11,303 nucleotides of DNA, from contig JBGOVA010000150.1 in assembly GCA_041477875.1 (NCBI GenBank), positions 1 to 11,303 of the forward strand. Reading direction: 5' to 3'. Position 1 is the first letter of the stretch. Each line of letters starts with the position of its first letter. Below, in pieces: positions 1 through 7,216 of this stretch. The notes beneath the pieces were generated by a model. The model saw nothing but the letters and a program-made list of their open reading frames with translations, had not been told where the DNA came from and did not search any database. The position numbers and the translations under genes are program-made. This DNA comes from SZUA-430 sp041477875 (GTDB taxonomy: Bacteria; Pseudomonadota; Alphaproteobacteria; Micropepsales; Micropepsaceae).

Positions 1-1
1 C

Positions 2-574
2 GAATCGAAGCGCCTCGACCAATACGTGACAAACCTCCTGAATATGTCGCGACTGGAAGCGGGCGAGCTCAAACCGCGCAAGGAATGGCTCGATCCCGCC
101 GAGGTTCTGGAATCGGCCGCCGCGCGGGTCGCGTCGCGCGCGAAAGGCCTCGCCGTCGACACGCGCATCGGACCGGACGTGCCCCTGTTGCGCGCGGACT
201 TCATGTTGCTTGAGACGGTTTTCGTAAACCTGCTCGACAACGCGATCAAGCACGGTGAGGGTGCGCAATACGTTTGGGCTTCCGTGAAAGCGCAGAACGG
301 CACCATCGCCTTCGAGGTCGTCGACGACGGCGTCGGCATCCCGCCCGACTTCCTGGACAGACTCTTCGACCGTTTCTTCCGTGTGCAGCGCGGCGATTCC
401 AAGCCAGCGGGCAGCGGCCTTGGCCTCTCGATTTGCAAAGGCTTCGTCGAAGCGATGGGTGGCAAAATCGAAGTCCGTAGCCCCGTGCACGAAGGTCGCG
501 GCGCCGCCTTCGTCGTGACGTTCCCCATCGAACCGCAACCCGCCCGCGAGCTCGCGGAGGCTGTGGCGCCATGA
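2..574 (+). CDS. kdpD: Potassium sensor histidine kinase KdpD, C-terminal part (5' end outside window)
   Basis: KdpD is the membrane sensor kinase that phosphorylates KdpE under potassium limitation or osmotic stress and so turns on the high-affinity KdpFABC potassium pump. Only the cytoplasmic catalytic end is here; the reading frame is open from base 2, so the Met at base 26 is internal. Visible in order: the end of the dimerisation helix (RLDQYVTNLLNMSRLEAG, typical of KdpD just after the phospho-His), the N box (NLLDNAIKHG), the G1 box (DDGVGIP), the F box (LFDRFFRV) and the G2 box (GSGLGLSI). The phosphorylated His, the transmembrane segments and the KdpD/Usp-like sensor region lie off the left edge. 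The stop overlaps the kdpE start as ATGA, so translation of the two is probably coupled. The assignment to KdpD rather than a generic kinase rests on the SRLEAGEL region and the kdpE partner. Confidence 0.87.
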   Translation, partial: ESKRLDQYVTNLLNMSRLEAGELKPRKEWLDPAEVLESAAARVASRAKGLAVDTRIGPDVPLLRADFMLLETVFVNLLDNAIKHGEGAQYVWASVKAQNGTIAFEVVDDGVGIPPDFLDRLFDRFFRVQRGDSKPAGSGLGLSICKGFVEAMGGKIEVRSPVHEGRGAAFVVTFPIEPQPARELAEAVAP

Positions 575-1260
575 GCGAACGCAAACCCCGCATCCTGGTA
601 GTCGACGACGAGCCCCAGATCCGGCGCTTCCTGCGCACGAGCCTCACTGCAAATGGCTTCGAGGTGATCGAGGCGCGCACCGCCGCCGAAGGGCGCCGCC
701 GCGCCGATGCCGAAAAGCCCGATCTCATCATTCTCGACCTGGGCCTGCCCGACGGCGACGGCAAGGACGTCCTTCGCGACGTCAGGAAGACCAGCGAGAC
801 GCCGATCCTCGTCCTGTCCGCGCGCGAGCGCGAAGCCGAAAAGGTCGAGGCGCTGGATCTCGGCGCCGACGACTACGTCAACAAGCCCTTCGGTATGGAA
901 GAGCTCATGGCGCGCCTGCGCGCCGCCTTGCGCCATCGGCTGCGCCAGCAAGGCGAAGCCCCCATCTTCAGGCTGGCCGATCTCTCGGTCGACATCCCGC
1001 GCCGCATCGTCACGCGCGGCGAGGAAACGATCCACCTGACGCCGAAAGAGTTCGACCTTCTGCGACTGTTCGTGAAGCATGCGGGCAAAGTACTGACCCA
1101 GCGCCAAATCCTTCACGAGGTATGGGGTCCCGCGCACGTCGCCGACGCCGAATACCTGCGCGTCTACATCGGCCAGCTTCGGCGCAAACTCCACGCCACG
1201 CGCAGCGCGCCGATCATCGAGACCGAACCCGGCGTCGGCTATCGGTTGAAAGAGAATTGA
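571..1260 (+). CDS. kdpE: Response regulator KdpE (OmpR/PhoB type)
   Basis: DNA-binding response regulator of the Kdp potassium system, 229 residues, the usual family length. The receiver domain (about residues 6-120) has the acidic pair D12-D13, phosphoacceptor D56 in LIILDLGLPDGDG, the conserved Ser at 83 and Lys105 in the NKPF turn. The C-terminal winged helix (about 132-228) has HLTPKEFDLLRLFVKHAGKV, the stretch RQILHEVWGP and the terminal EPGVGYRL, which match KdpE closely. It starts inside the kdpD stop (ATGA). Phosphorylated KdpE is known to activate kdpFABC transcription; that operon is not in view and is likely upstream. A small membrane protein gene begins 2 bp after the stop and probably shares the transcript. 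All key residues are present. Confidence 0.93.
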   Translation: MSERKPRILVVDDEPQIRRFLRTSLTANGFEVIEARTAAEGRRRADAEKPDLIILDLGLPDGDGKDVLRDVRKTSETPILVLSAREREAEKVEALDLGADDYVNKPFGMEELMARLRAALRHRLRQQGEAPIFRLADLSVDIPRRIVTRGEETIHLTPKEFDLLRLFVKHAGKVLTQRQILHEVWGPAHVADAEYLRVYIGQLRRKLHATRSAPIIETEPGVGYRLKEN

Positions 1261-1262
1261 CG

Positions 1263-1616
1263 ATGGCGTGGACAGGCGGCAGCGGCCACAGGTTCGAGAA
1301 CGCGGCGTTGGCGGTGCTGGCGCTGATCGTCGCGTCGATTGCGACCTACGCCGTTCTCACGCGCCCCGACACGGGCAGCACGGCGGGCGTCGATCTCGGT
1401 CGCGTCATGCCCGACGACTACAAGCCGATCCTCTCGGCGTTGATCCGCGCTACGGGACAGGAATGCGACGTGGTCTGCTCCGCGTCGGTCGCCGACCCGG
1501 CGCTTGGCGTCCGCCACGTGCGCGCCGCCTGTTCGATCGAGGCGCGTCATGTCACGTGCGCCCAGGCGCGCGCGTTTGAAATCGAGATCGCTCCCGCGCC
1601 CGAACCCAGCCGTTGA
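1263..1616 (+). CDS. Small single-pass membrane protein with four cysteines, unknown function
   Basis: I do not recognise this 117-residue protein. A hydrophobic segment at about residues 13-33 (NAALAVLALIVASIATYAVL) looks like an uncleaved signal anchor. It is followed by a roughly 84-residue soluble domain that is probably periplasmic, with four cysteines: C68 and C72 (spaced CxxxC), C90 and C99. This number and placement would allow two disulfides outside the cytoplasm. The ATG lies 2 bp after the kdpE stop with only a weak AGAG-like ribosome site inside the end of kdpE, so it is probably translated by coupling from kdpDE. The frame stays open further upstream across kdpE, but that part is the shadow of kdpE. 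Its stop is 6 bp from the stop of the convergent hydrolase gene. Whether it acts in potassium homeostasis is inference from position alone. Confidence 0.72.
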   Translation: MAWTGGSGHRFENAALAVLALIVASIATYAVLTRPDTGSTAGVDLGRVMPDDYKPILSALIRATGQECDVVCSASVADPALGVRHVRAACSIEARHVTCAQARAFEIEIAPAPEPSR

Positions 1617-1622
1617 GGCGCG

Positions 1623-2798
1623 TCACAGGCGTCTGAAGATCGCGTCGCACAACACCTTCGCGCGCGGATCGCCGACGAGGTCGGCACCCATCCGGTTCAT
1701 CACATAGCCGATGCCGACTTTGGCGTGCACATCCGCGCAGCCGAACGATCCGCCCCAACCGCTGTGCCCGAAGGCGCGCGCGTTCGGGCCATAGACGCCG
1801 ATCTTGTTCGTCGCAAAGCCCATCGCCCAGCACGGCTCGAAGCCCAGCATCAGATCGGTACGCCATGTCTGCACCTCCGACATGCGCGCGATCGTGTCGG
1901 GTGAAAGCAGCTTGACGCCGTCCAGCGCTCCGCCGTTGGCGACGGCGCCGTAGATTCGTGCCAGTCCCCCGGCCGTCGCATGACCGTTCGCCGCCGGAAT
2001 CTGCGCCGCGCGCCAAGCGCGCGAATTCGGCCGGTCCGCCTCGACCGCCGGGTTGGTCAGCGCCGCGATCGCCTCGGGCGGCAGATTGAGCGCCGCCATA
2101 TCGACGGCCACCGACGGCTTGACCATCTCCGCGACGCGCGGTTCCAAGCTCTCGCCCAGCCCGATGAAGAATTCGGCTTCGAGCGGCGCGGCGATCTCGT
2201 CTTGCACGAACCGTCCGATCGGTTTGCTGCTCACGCGCCGCACAAGCTCGCCGGCCAAGAACCCATAGGTCATGGCGTGATAGGAATTCTTCGTCCCCGG
2301 CTCCCACATCGGCGCCTGTGCCGCCAGGCGGTCCGCGACGCGATCCCAGTGATAGAAATCCTCGACCACGGTCGGTGCGGCAAAGCCGGGCAGGCCACCT
2401 TGATGCGACAGCAACTGCGCGACCGTGATGTCGCCCTTACCGTTCGCGGCAAACTCGGGCCAGTGCAGCGAGACCGGATCGCTGTAGGCCATCAGCTTTC
2501 GATCGACGAGCAACGCCACGGCAAGCGCGGCGACGCCCTTCGTTGTCGACCACACGTTGATGAGCGTGTCGCGCGTCCAGGGGCGGCCGAACGCACTGTC
2601 GCGATATCCGCCCCACAGATCGACGACGCACTGTCCCGCATGCAGCACATGGAGCGACGCGCCGATCTCTTCGTACGCGTCGCCGCGCGAAAAATTCGCT
2701 GCGAAGGCATCACGCACATGCTCGAATCCGGGCGCGACCATGCCTTCGATCTTGACCGGCGGGACAAGGGTAACCTTGCGCTGTGTCGAGCCTGACAT
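1623..2798 (-). CDS. Serine hydrolase of the beta-lactamase fold (family VIII esterase/class C-like)
   Basis: A 391-residue beta-lactamase-domain hydrolase of the kind usually annotated as a family VIII carboxylesterase (EstB-like). The catalytic S-x-x-K is S84-T-T-K87 in NVWSTTKGVAALA. The second motif tyrosine is probably Y173 in PGTKNSYHAMTYGFLAG, replacing the YxN of class C beta-lactamases, and the third box is GHSGWGGSFG near the C-terminus in place of KTG. These enzymes cleave short-chain esters or beta-lactam-like amides through an acyl-serine; the natural substrate is not predictable. No signal peptide is evident, so it is probably cytoplasmic. The start has an ideal GGAGG (2805-2809) 6 nt upstream, and the TAA of the upstream regulator abuts that site, so the two genes form an operon. 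Linked to the divergent receptor, it may hydrolyse an imported compound. Confidence 0.9.
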   Translation of the reverse strand: MSGSTQRKVTLVPPVKIEGMVAPGFEHVRDAFAANFSRGDAYEEIGASLHVLHAGQCVVDLWGGYRDSAFGRPWTRDTLINVWSTTKGVAALAVALLVDRKLMAYSDPVSLHWPEFAANGKGDITVAQLLSHQGGLPGFAAPTVVEDFYHWDRVADRLAAQAPMWEPGTKNSYHAMTYGFLAGELVRRVSSKPIGRFVQDEIAAPLEAEFFIGLGESLEPRVAEMVKPSVAVDMAALNLPPEAIAALTNPAVEADRPNSRAWRAAQIPAANGHATAGGLARIYGAVANGGALDGVKLLSPDTIARMSEVQTWRTDLMLGFEPCWAMGFATNKIGVYGPNARAFGHSGWGGSFGCADVHAKVGIGYVMNRMGADLVGDPRAKVLCDAIFRRL

Positions 2799-2801
2799 GA
2801 G

Positions 2802-4088
2802 TTACCTCCGTCGCAATCCGCGGGTGAAGAGTTCCATTGTTTCGTCGGCAACCTGCCACGGCGAACGTGCCTCGCCCGCGACATACCATTTGGGAATCCA
2901 GGCAAAGACGCCTGCGCCGACCAGCGCCACCGTATCGAGATCGCAGTCGCGATAGCTGCCGTCGGCGCGACCCTGGCGACCGAAGGCCTCGAATTGCTGC
3001 TCGATCGCAAGCGCGCGCCGCGTCACCTCGTTGCGGTGGCGTGCCGGAAGGACATCGAGTCCGGGCTGCGGCATCAGAGGCGACAACCCGCCGGCCTGCG
3101 CCTGCACATTCAGGTGCAAACCGATGGCGCCGCGTTCGAGCCCCGATTTGCCCGCATGCGCCGCCGTCTCCACGAAGCGCTCGAAAAGGTCGAAGCCGCG
3201 CTTGTAGCAGTGGATCACAAGGTCCTGCTTGTCGTCGAAATAGTGATAGAGCGCGCCCTTGGTCGCACCCAACTCGTCGCAAATCTGATCGAGCGACGTG
3301 CCGTCGATGCCTTGCCGGTTGAAGAGCCGCGACGCCGTCATCGCGATCTGTTCGATCTTCATCGCCTGCGCGTCGCGCTTGTCGAACATGTTCGCCGGCC
3401 GTGGCCGGAACGTTTCGACGTTGATCGGACAGCGGATCGCAACCGATGGATCGCTCGCGAGCCCGTCGGTCAGCAACTCGCGCGTGGCCGCGGCCACGCG
3501 GTTGCGGAAATTGCGCGCCGTCTGCGCCGTGCCCCCCAGCCAGTCCGGCCACAGAGGCGCCCACGATAGAAGCCCGACAATCGTCTGGGCGACGAGCGGC
3601 GCATCGCATGCGCGGATGCTCTTGTCCGCAACACCCTCGGTCACGAAGCGCTGCAGCGCATCTATGTTGCGCCGCTGCGCCTTCTCGACGATCGCGCGCG
3701 GCGACCCGGTCAGGTAGGTGATCTCGCTCAACACGGCCGCCGGCGCGCGTTCGGCGTCAAGCGCGCGGCTCACATAGGCGAGGATGCGCTCAAGCCCGTT
3801 GCGCCCGCTTTCGTAAGCTGCCTCGAGGTCGTCGGCGCTGATTTCGCAGGACCGTAGATACGTCTGAAACACCAGATCGTCCCGGTCGTCGACATAGTAG
3901 TAGAGCGCGGCCCGCGTCAGCTCGAGCTTGGTCGCGATATCGGCGAGCGCCGTCCCGGAAATCCCCCGCGCGTTGAATTGAAGGGCGGCCTCGGCCAGCA
4001 CCGTGTCGCGCTTCGACGCGCGCTTTTCCGGCAAAATCTCGGGCGCGGCGGCCTTCGCTGCGCGCGCTTTGGCTGTCTTCCGACTCAT
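2802..4088 (-). CDS. Tandem TetR-family regulator (two complete TetR units in one chain)
   Basis: A protein of about 428 residues that holds two TetR-type repressors head to tail; ordinary TetR proteins are about 190-220 residues. Unit 1 has its helix-turn-helix at about 28-74 (GISGTALADIATKLELTRAA, then LYYYVDDRDDLV). Unit 2 has it at about 245-291 (GIDGTSLDQICDELGATKGA, then LYHYFDDKQDLV). The ligand domains also correspond: unit 1 ends WAPLWPDW...ATRELLTDGL (176-210) and unit 2 ends WIPKWYVA...ETMELFTRGL (397-425), a W-x-P-x-W plus GL pattern I associate with acyl-CoA or steroid-type TetR regulators such as KstR2. A linker of about 30 residues joins them. The start is uncertain: ATGs at 4088, 4100, 4118 and 4169 are all in frame and none has a strong ribosome site (4100 has GGA at 5 nt). 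I chose the innermost because the first domain begins well after it. It is co-transcribed with the hydrolase and divergent from the receptor, both probable targets. Confidence 0.88.
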   Translation of the reverse strand: MSRKTAKARAAKAAAPEILPEKRASKRDTVLAEAALQFNARGISGTALADIATKLELTRAALYYYVDDRDDLVFQTYLRSCEISADDLEAAYESGRNGLERILAYVSRALDAERAPAAVLSEITYLTGSPRAIVEKAQRRNIDALQRFVTEGVADKSIRACDAPLVAQTIVGLLSWAPLWPDWLGGTAQTARNFRNRVAAATRELLTDGLASDPSVAIRCPINVETFRPRPANMFDKRDAQAMKIEQIAMTASRLFNRQGIDGTSLDQICDELGATKGALYHYFDDKQDLVIHCYKRGFDLFERFVETAAHAGKSGLERGAIGLHLNVQAQAGGLSPLMPQPGLDVLPARHRNEVTRRALAIEQQFEAFGRQGRADGSYRDCDLDTVALVGAGVFAWIPKWYVAGEARSPWQVADETMELFTRGLRRR

Positions 4089-4177
4089 CGGCACCAGCAT
4101 GAGGTTCCGTCCAGCCATTTTCAAACGCCCGTTGGCCCGGCGGGCCTGACATACGCGTCCAGAAGACATACCCCAAC

Positions 4178-4205
4178 GTCAAATCTGTTGACAAGTGCAT
4201 TTGAC
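4178..4205. promoter_or_regulatory. Inverted repeat GTCAAAT-N14-ATTTGAC, candidate TetR operator
   Basis: Seven-base perfect arms (4178-4184 and 4199-4205) are separated by 14 bases in the space between the divergent tandem-TetR and receptor genes. The repeat spans the candidate -35 element of the receptor promoter, where a repressor would be expected to bind. The same region holds three copies of ACATAC (4149, 4166 and 4221; the first and third extend to ACATACGCG) and an imperfect palindrome centred on CGCG at 4221-4234 (10 of 14 bases symmetric), which are rival operator candidates. Binding by the neighbouring regulator is inference from position. Confidence 0.4.
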
Positions 4206-4217
4206 CATGGCGAGATC
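4188..4217 (+). promoter_or_regulatory. Candidate promoter of the TonB-dependent receptor gene
   Basis: A perfect -35 hexamer TTGACA (4188-4193) lies 17 bases before CGAGAT, which sits inside GCGAGATC (4210-4217). That octamer matches the alphaproteobacterial housekeeping -10 form GCTANAWC at all defined positions but one. It would give a leader of roughly 115 bases before the receptor ATG. No comparably good promoter was found for the divergent regulator on the minus strand. Confidence 0.45.
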
Positions 4218-4337
4218 AAAACATACGCGAGTGTCAAAAAGCGGACCAATACCGCCGTGACGCTCGAAGTCCGGCGCGATGTGGGCTTGGGGCCCGGGTC
4301 GCGCGCGGGACTTGAGGGACCAAGGGAAGGGGACGTC

Positions 4338-6617
4338 ATGCTCGCATCGAAGCGCCGGTCGCGCCGGCTCGCATTCAGTTCCGTGTCATATCTGCCGCTG
4401 CTTGCGCTGGCCGGCGGCTTAGGTGCGGCGTTTGTTGCACTGCCCGCCTACGCGGATGAAGCGGCGCAGGCCTCCCCGCCAGCGGCGGCGAAGGCGAACG
4501 ACGACGTCGAGAAGGTCACCGTCACCGCGCAGAAGCGCAAGCAGAACATCCTCGACGTCGGCTTGAACGTCTCGGTCGTCTCCGGCGCCGACACGCGCGA
4601 CAAGCGCATCGAGGAAGTGCGCGATCTGACCGGTTCAATGTCCAATCTCGACGTCAAGGAACAAGTCCCCGGCGCGATGCCCGTCATCACGATCCGCGGC
4701 GTCGGTCTCGACGACTTCTCCTCGACCAACAACCCGAGCGCCGGCATCTATATCGACGAAGTCTTCTTGAGCTCGCTCGCGATGATGAGCTTCGACGTCT
4801 ACGATCTCGAACGCATCGAAGTCCTCAAGGGTCCGCAGGGGACGCTCTACGGCCGCAACTCGACGGCAGGCGCCATCAACGTCATCACGGCGAAGCCATC
4901 GCCCGACGGCTTCGCGGCGTTCGCGTCGGCCGGCTACGGCAATTTCGCGGCCTTCGACGCCGAGGGCATGGTCAACGTGCCGGTCAGCGACACCTTCGCC
5001 GTGCGCGTCGCGGCCAAGACGATCCAGCAGGACGAAGGCTATTGGTTCAACCGCGTGATCGGCGACGACATCGGCAAGCGCGATCTTTGGATGGGCCGCG
5101 CCCAGGCTGCGTGGTCGCCCACCGACAGCCTCGACTTCAACCTCAAATTCGAAGGCCAGCGCTCGCGCTCCGAAATGGGGCAGGGCGAATTCTTCGGTGC
5201 GTTCGGACCCACGCCCCCGTGCCCCGGTTCGCCGGCGTGCTTCGAATTTCACGGGTACAACGACACCGACGGCGACCCGTTCACCGGCGACTGGTCGGGC
5301 GATCATTTCTACAACATCGATCAATGGGGCACGACGTTGCGCGCGGACGCCGATATCGGCGATGCCACGCTGACGTCGGTCACCGGCTACATCCAGTTCG
5401 AGCGCGCGTTCTACATCGACACCGACGCAACGCCGTTCTTCCAGACGGATTTCCTCCAGAGCGAGAAGGTCAATCAAATCTCCCAGGAACTGCGCCTGGC
5501 CGGAACGCGTGAAGGCCTGGTCGACTGGTTGGTCGGCGGCTTCTATTCGCACGACCATGTGACGGTGAACACGCCAGGCTTCCATGCCGATTTGTTCAAC
5601 ACCAACACGTTGACGCTCGCCGATCAGGAAACCGATTCCGCGGCGGCCTTTGCTCACGCCGAGTGGGTGTTGACCGATCAGCTCAAATTCGTCACCGGCC
5701 TTCGCTACACCTGGGAAGAAAAGAGCGACGTCGGCGGCACGATTGATCTTGTGCCCTTTGCCCCGGGAAGCTTCCTGTCCGGGTGCGTGACCACTTGTCA
5801 GTTGTCATCGGTCAACACGACGATCACTGACCGCAACTGGTCGTGGAAAGTCGGCTTCGATTGGAAGCCGGACGACAACACGCTGATCTACCTCAACGCA
5901 TCGCAAGGCGTGAAGAGCGGCGGCTTCTTCTCGGGCATTGCGGTCGCAAGCTTCCAGCTCGCGCCCTACAGACCCGAAACGCTCGTCGCCTATGAACTCG
6001 GCCTGAAAAAGCAATACCGCTCGCTGCAATTCACCGGCAGCTTGTTTTACTACGACTACTCCGACGTACAGACCTTCATTCGCGAAAGCGTGGCGATACC
6101 GGTTCAGCGCCTCGGCAATGTCGACGAAGCGACGCTCTACGGCGCCGATCTCGACCTGACGTGGCGCCCCGAAAACGTCGAGGGCCTGACGATCGAAGCG
6201 CGCCTCGGCCTGCTCAATTCGGAACTCGGCGCGTTCTCCACGGCGAACGGCCCGGTGCCCAAAGGTAACGAGATGCCGAATGCACCGGAAGTCACGTTCA
6301 GCGGTCGCGTGAAATACGACGTCCCGGTCGGCGATGCGCTGTTTATCGGCCTGCAACTCGGCACGCACTACTCCGACGGAGTCTTCAAGGACGCGATCAA
6401 CGATCCCATCATTGCCGCCGACAGCTATTGGACCTTCGACGCCAGCGCGGCGCTATTCTCGGCCGCCGACGGTTGGGAAATCAAAGCCTGGGGCAAGAAC
6501 CTCGGCGACGAACAACACGAGACCCAGGGCTTGAACGTACTGACCTTGGGTTACGGCAACCGCTACTTCAGCGCGCCCCGCACCTACGGCGCGACGGTGA
6601 GCAAGCATTTCGATTGA
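4338..6617 (+). CDS. TonB-dependent outer-membrane receptor
   Basis: A 759-residue outer-membrane transporter that would bring a scarce substrate into the periplasm using TonB/ExbBD energy. A signal peptide (basic MLASKRRSRR, hydrophobic core, AYA before D40) is followed by a TonB-box-like EKVTVTAQ (58-65). The plug domain (about 68-186) includes VITIRGVG, GIYIDEVF and the typical IEVLKGPQGTLYGRNSTAGA. The rest is the 22-strand-type barrel, ending YFSAPRTYGATVSKHFD. Probable surface loops carry close cysteine pairs, C295/C301 and C483/C487, and an Asp-rich stretch NDTDGDPFTGDWSGD (308-322). I chose this ATG because it has an AAGGGGA ribosome site (4327-4333) and begins the signal peptide; the frame extends upstream only as a shadow of the regulator. 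The plug type matches receptors abundant in sphingomonads and Caulobacter with varied substrates (iron chelates, glycans, aromatics), so the ligand is unknown. It is divergent from the tandem TetR gene. Confidence 0.93.
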   Translation: MLASKRRSRRLAFSSVSYLPLLALAGGLGAAFVALPAYADEAAQASPPAAAKANDDVEKVTVTAQKRKQNILDVGLNVSVVSGADTRDKRIEEVRDLTGSMSNLDVKEQVPGAMPVITIRGVGLDDFSSTNNPSAGIYIDEVFLSSLAMMSFDVYDLERIEVLKGPQGTLYGRNSTAGAINVITAKPSPDGFAAFASAGYGNFAAFDAEGMVNVPVSDTFAVRVAAKTIQQDEGYWFNRVIGDDIGKRDLWMGRAQAAWSPTDSLDFNLKFEGQRSRSEMGQGEFFGAFGPTPPCPGSPACFEFHGYNDTDGDPFTGDWSGDHFYNIDQWGTTLRADADIGDATLTSVTGYIQFERAFYIDTDATPFFQTDFLQSEKVNQISQELRLAGTREGLVDWLVGGFYSHDHVTVNTPGFHADLFNTNTLTLADQETDSAAAFAHAEWVLTDQLKFVTGLRYTWEEKSDVGGTIDLVPFAPGSFLSGCVTTCQLSSVNTTITDRNWSWKVGFDWKPDDNTLIYLNASQGVKSGGFFSGIAVASFQLAPYRPETLVAYELGLKKQYRSLQFTGSLFYYDYSDVQTFIRESVAIPVQRLGNVDEATLYGADLDLTWRPENVEGLTIEARLGLLNSELGAFSTANGPVPKGNEMPNAPEVTFSGRVKYDVPVGDALFIGLQLGTHYSDGVFKDAINDPIIAADSYWTFDASAALFSAADGWEIKAWGKNLGDEQHETQGLNVLTLGYGNRYFSAPRTYGATVSKHFD

Positions 6618-6627
6618 GAAGCACGCC

Positions 6628-6655
6628 GGGGGGCGGCCCGCTGCGGCCGCGCCCC
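6628..6655. terminator. GC-rich hairpin between convergent receptor and dps genes
   Basis: GGGGC(G)GGCC-type arms fold back on each other: 6630-6634 pairs with 6651-6655 and GGCC 6635-6638 with GGCC 6645-6648, leaving a two-base bulge. It sits in the 50 bp between two convergent stop codons, where a bidirectional terminator is expected. There is no T-run on either side, so intrinsic termination is not certain. Confidence 0.35.
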
Positions 6656-6667
6656 AAGTCAGCTGGT

Positions 6668-7159
6668 TCAACGCCCCAGAATGCTCCTGAGCATCCACGC
6701 CGTCTTCTCGTGCACCTGCAGACGCTGGGTCAAAAGATCCATCGTCGGCTGATCATGCGCCTTCTCCGCGGCCGGGAACGCGTCGCGGCATGTGCGTGCG
6801 ACGGTCTCGTGACCGGCAAGCAGGTTCTCGATCATCTTCGTCGCCGCGGGAACGCTGTCCTCTTCCTTGATCGACGACAGCTCGACGAACGCCTTGTAGG
6901 ATCCCGGCGCGAAATGTCCTAGGGAACGAATGCGCTCGGCGACCAGATCAACCGCATTCCAAAGCTCCGTGTATTGCACCATGAACATCGCGTGCAGGTC
7001 GTTGAACTGCGGCCCCGTGACGTTCCAATGATAATTGTGCGTCTTGAGATAGAGCGTGTAGGTATCCGCGAGCACGCGCGACAAACCCGCCGCGATATCT
7101 TTGCGTTCGCCGGCGGAAATGCCGATATCGAGCGCCCAGTCGTTGCTGCCTTTAGCCAT
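6668..7159 (-). CDS. dps: Dps-family DNA-binding/ferritin-like protein
   Basis: Dps proteins assemble as 12-mers that oxidise Fe(II) with hydrogen peroxide, store the iron and protect DNA in starved or stressed cells. This protein of about 163 residues has the ferroxidase ligands in the canonical spacing: H44 in NYHWNV, H56 in NDLHAMF, D71 and E75 in AVDLVAER (intervals 12, 15 and 4, as in E. coli Dps H51/H63/D78/E82). The last helix is QRLQVHEKTAWMLRSIL. The N-terminus is short, with only a Lys at position 3, so DNA binding through a basic tail is not obvious. Two adjacent ATGs are possible (7162 and 7159). GGAGG at 7166-7170 lies 6 nt from the second and 3 nt from the first, so the second is preferred. 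It converges on the receptor gene and lies 57 bp downstream of the glutathione transferase, compatible with a stress-response grouping. Confidence 0.93.
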   Translation of the reverse strand: MAKGSNDWALDIGISAGERKDIAAGLSRVLADTYTLYLKTHNYHWNVTGPQFNDLHAMFMVQYTELWNAVDLVAERIRSLGHFAPGSYKAFVELSSIKEEDSVPAATKMIENLLAGHETVARTCRDAFPAAEKAHDQPTMDLLTQRLQVHEKTAWMLRSILGR

Positions 7160-7216
7160 CATGAACCTCCAAAAACCAAATTTAGAATAGTTCCAACCCG
7201 GTCAAACTGAAATAGG

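Noticed and set aside
1980..2795. 271-residue plus-strand frame opposite the serine hydrolase
   Set aside because: Arg/His-rich shadow frame with no recognisable motif; the minus-strand hydrolase has all catalytic motifs.
4207..4260. 17-codon open frame (MARSKHTR...) in the receptor leader, considered as a leader peptide
   Set aside because: It has no ribosome site and begins within the predicted promoter spacer, so it would probably not be transcribed from its ATG.
3978..4337. Upstream extension of the receptor frame by 120 codons
   Set aside because: It runs antisense through the regulator and spacer. The signal peptide and ribosome site are at 4338.
4635..5657. 340-residue open frame antisense to the receptor
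   Set aside because: It is a shadow of a high-GC gene, rich in Arg/Val/Asp repeats with no family resemblance; the plus-strand receptor explains the region.
7160..7216. GGAAC (minus strand, 7190-7194) upstream of dps, considered as a -35 of an EcfG general-stress promoter
   Set aside because: The expected GTT of the -10 is not at the 16-17 base spacing; the only GTT is about 13-14 bases away.
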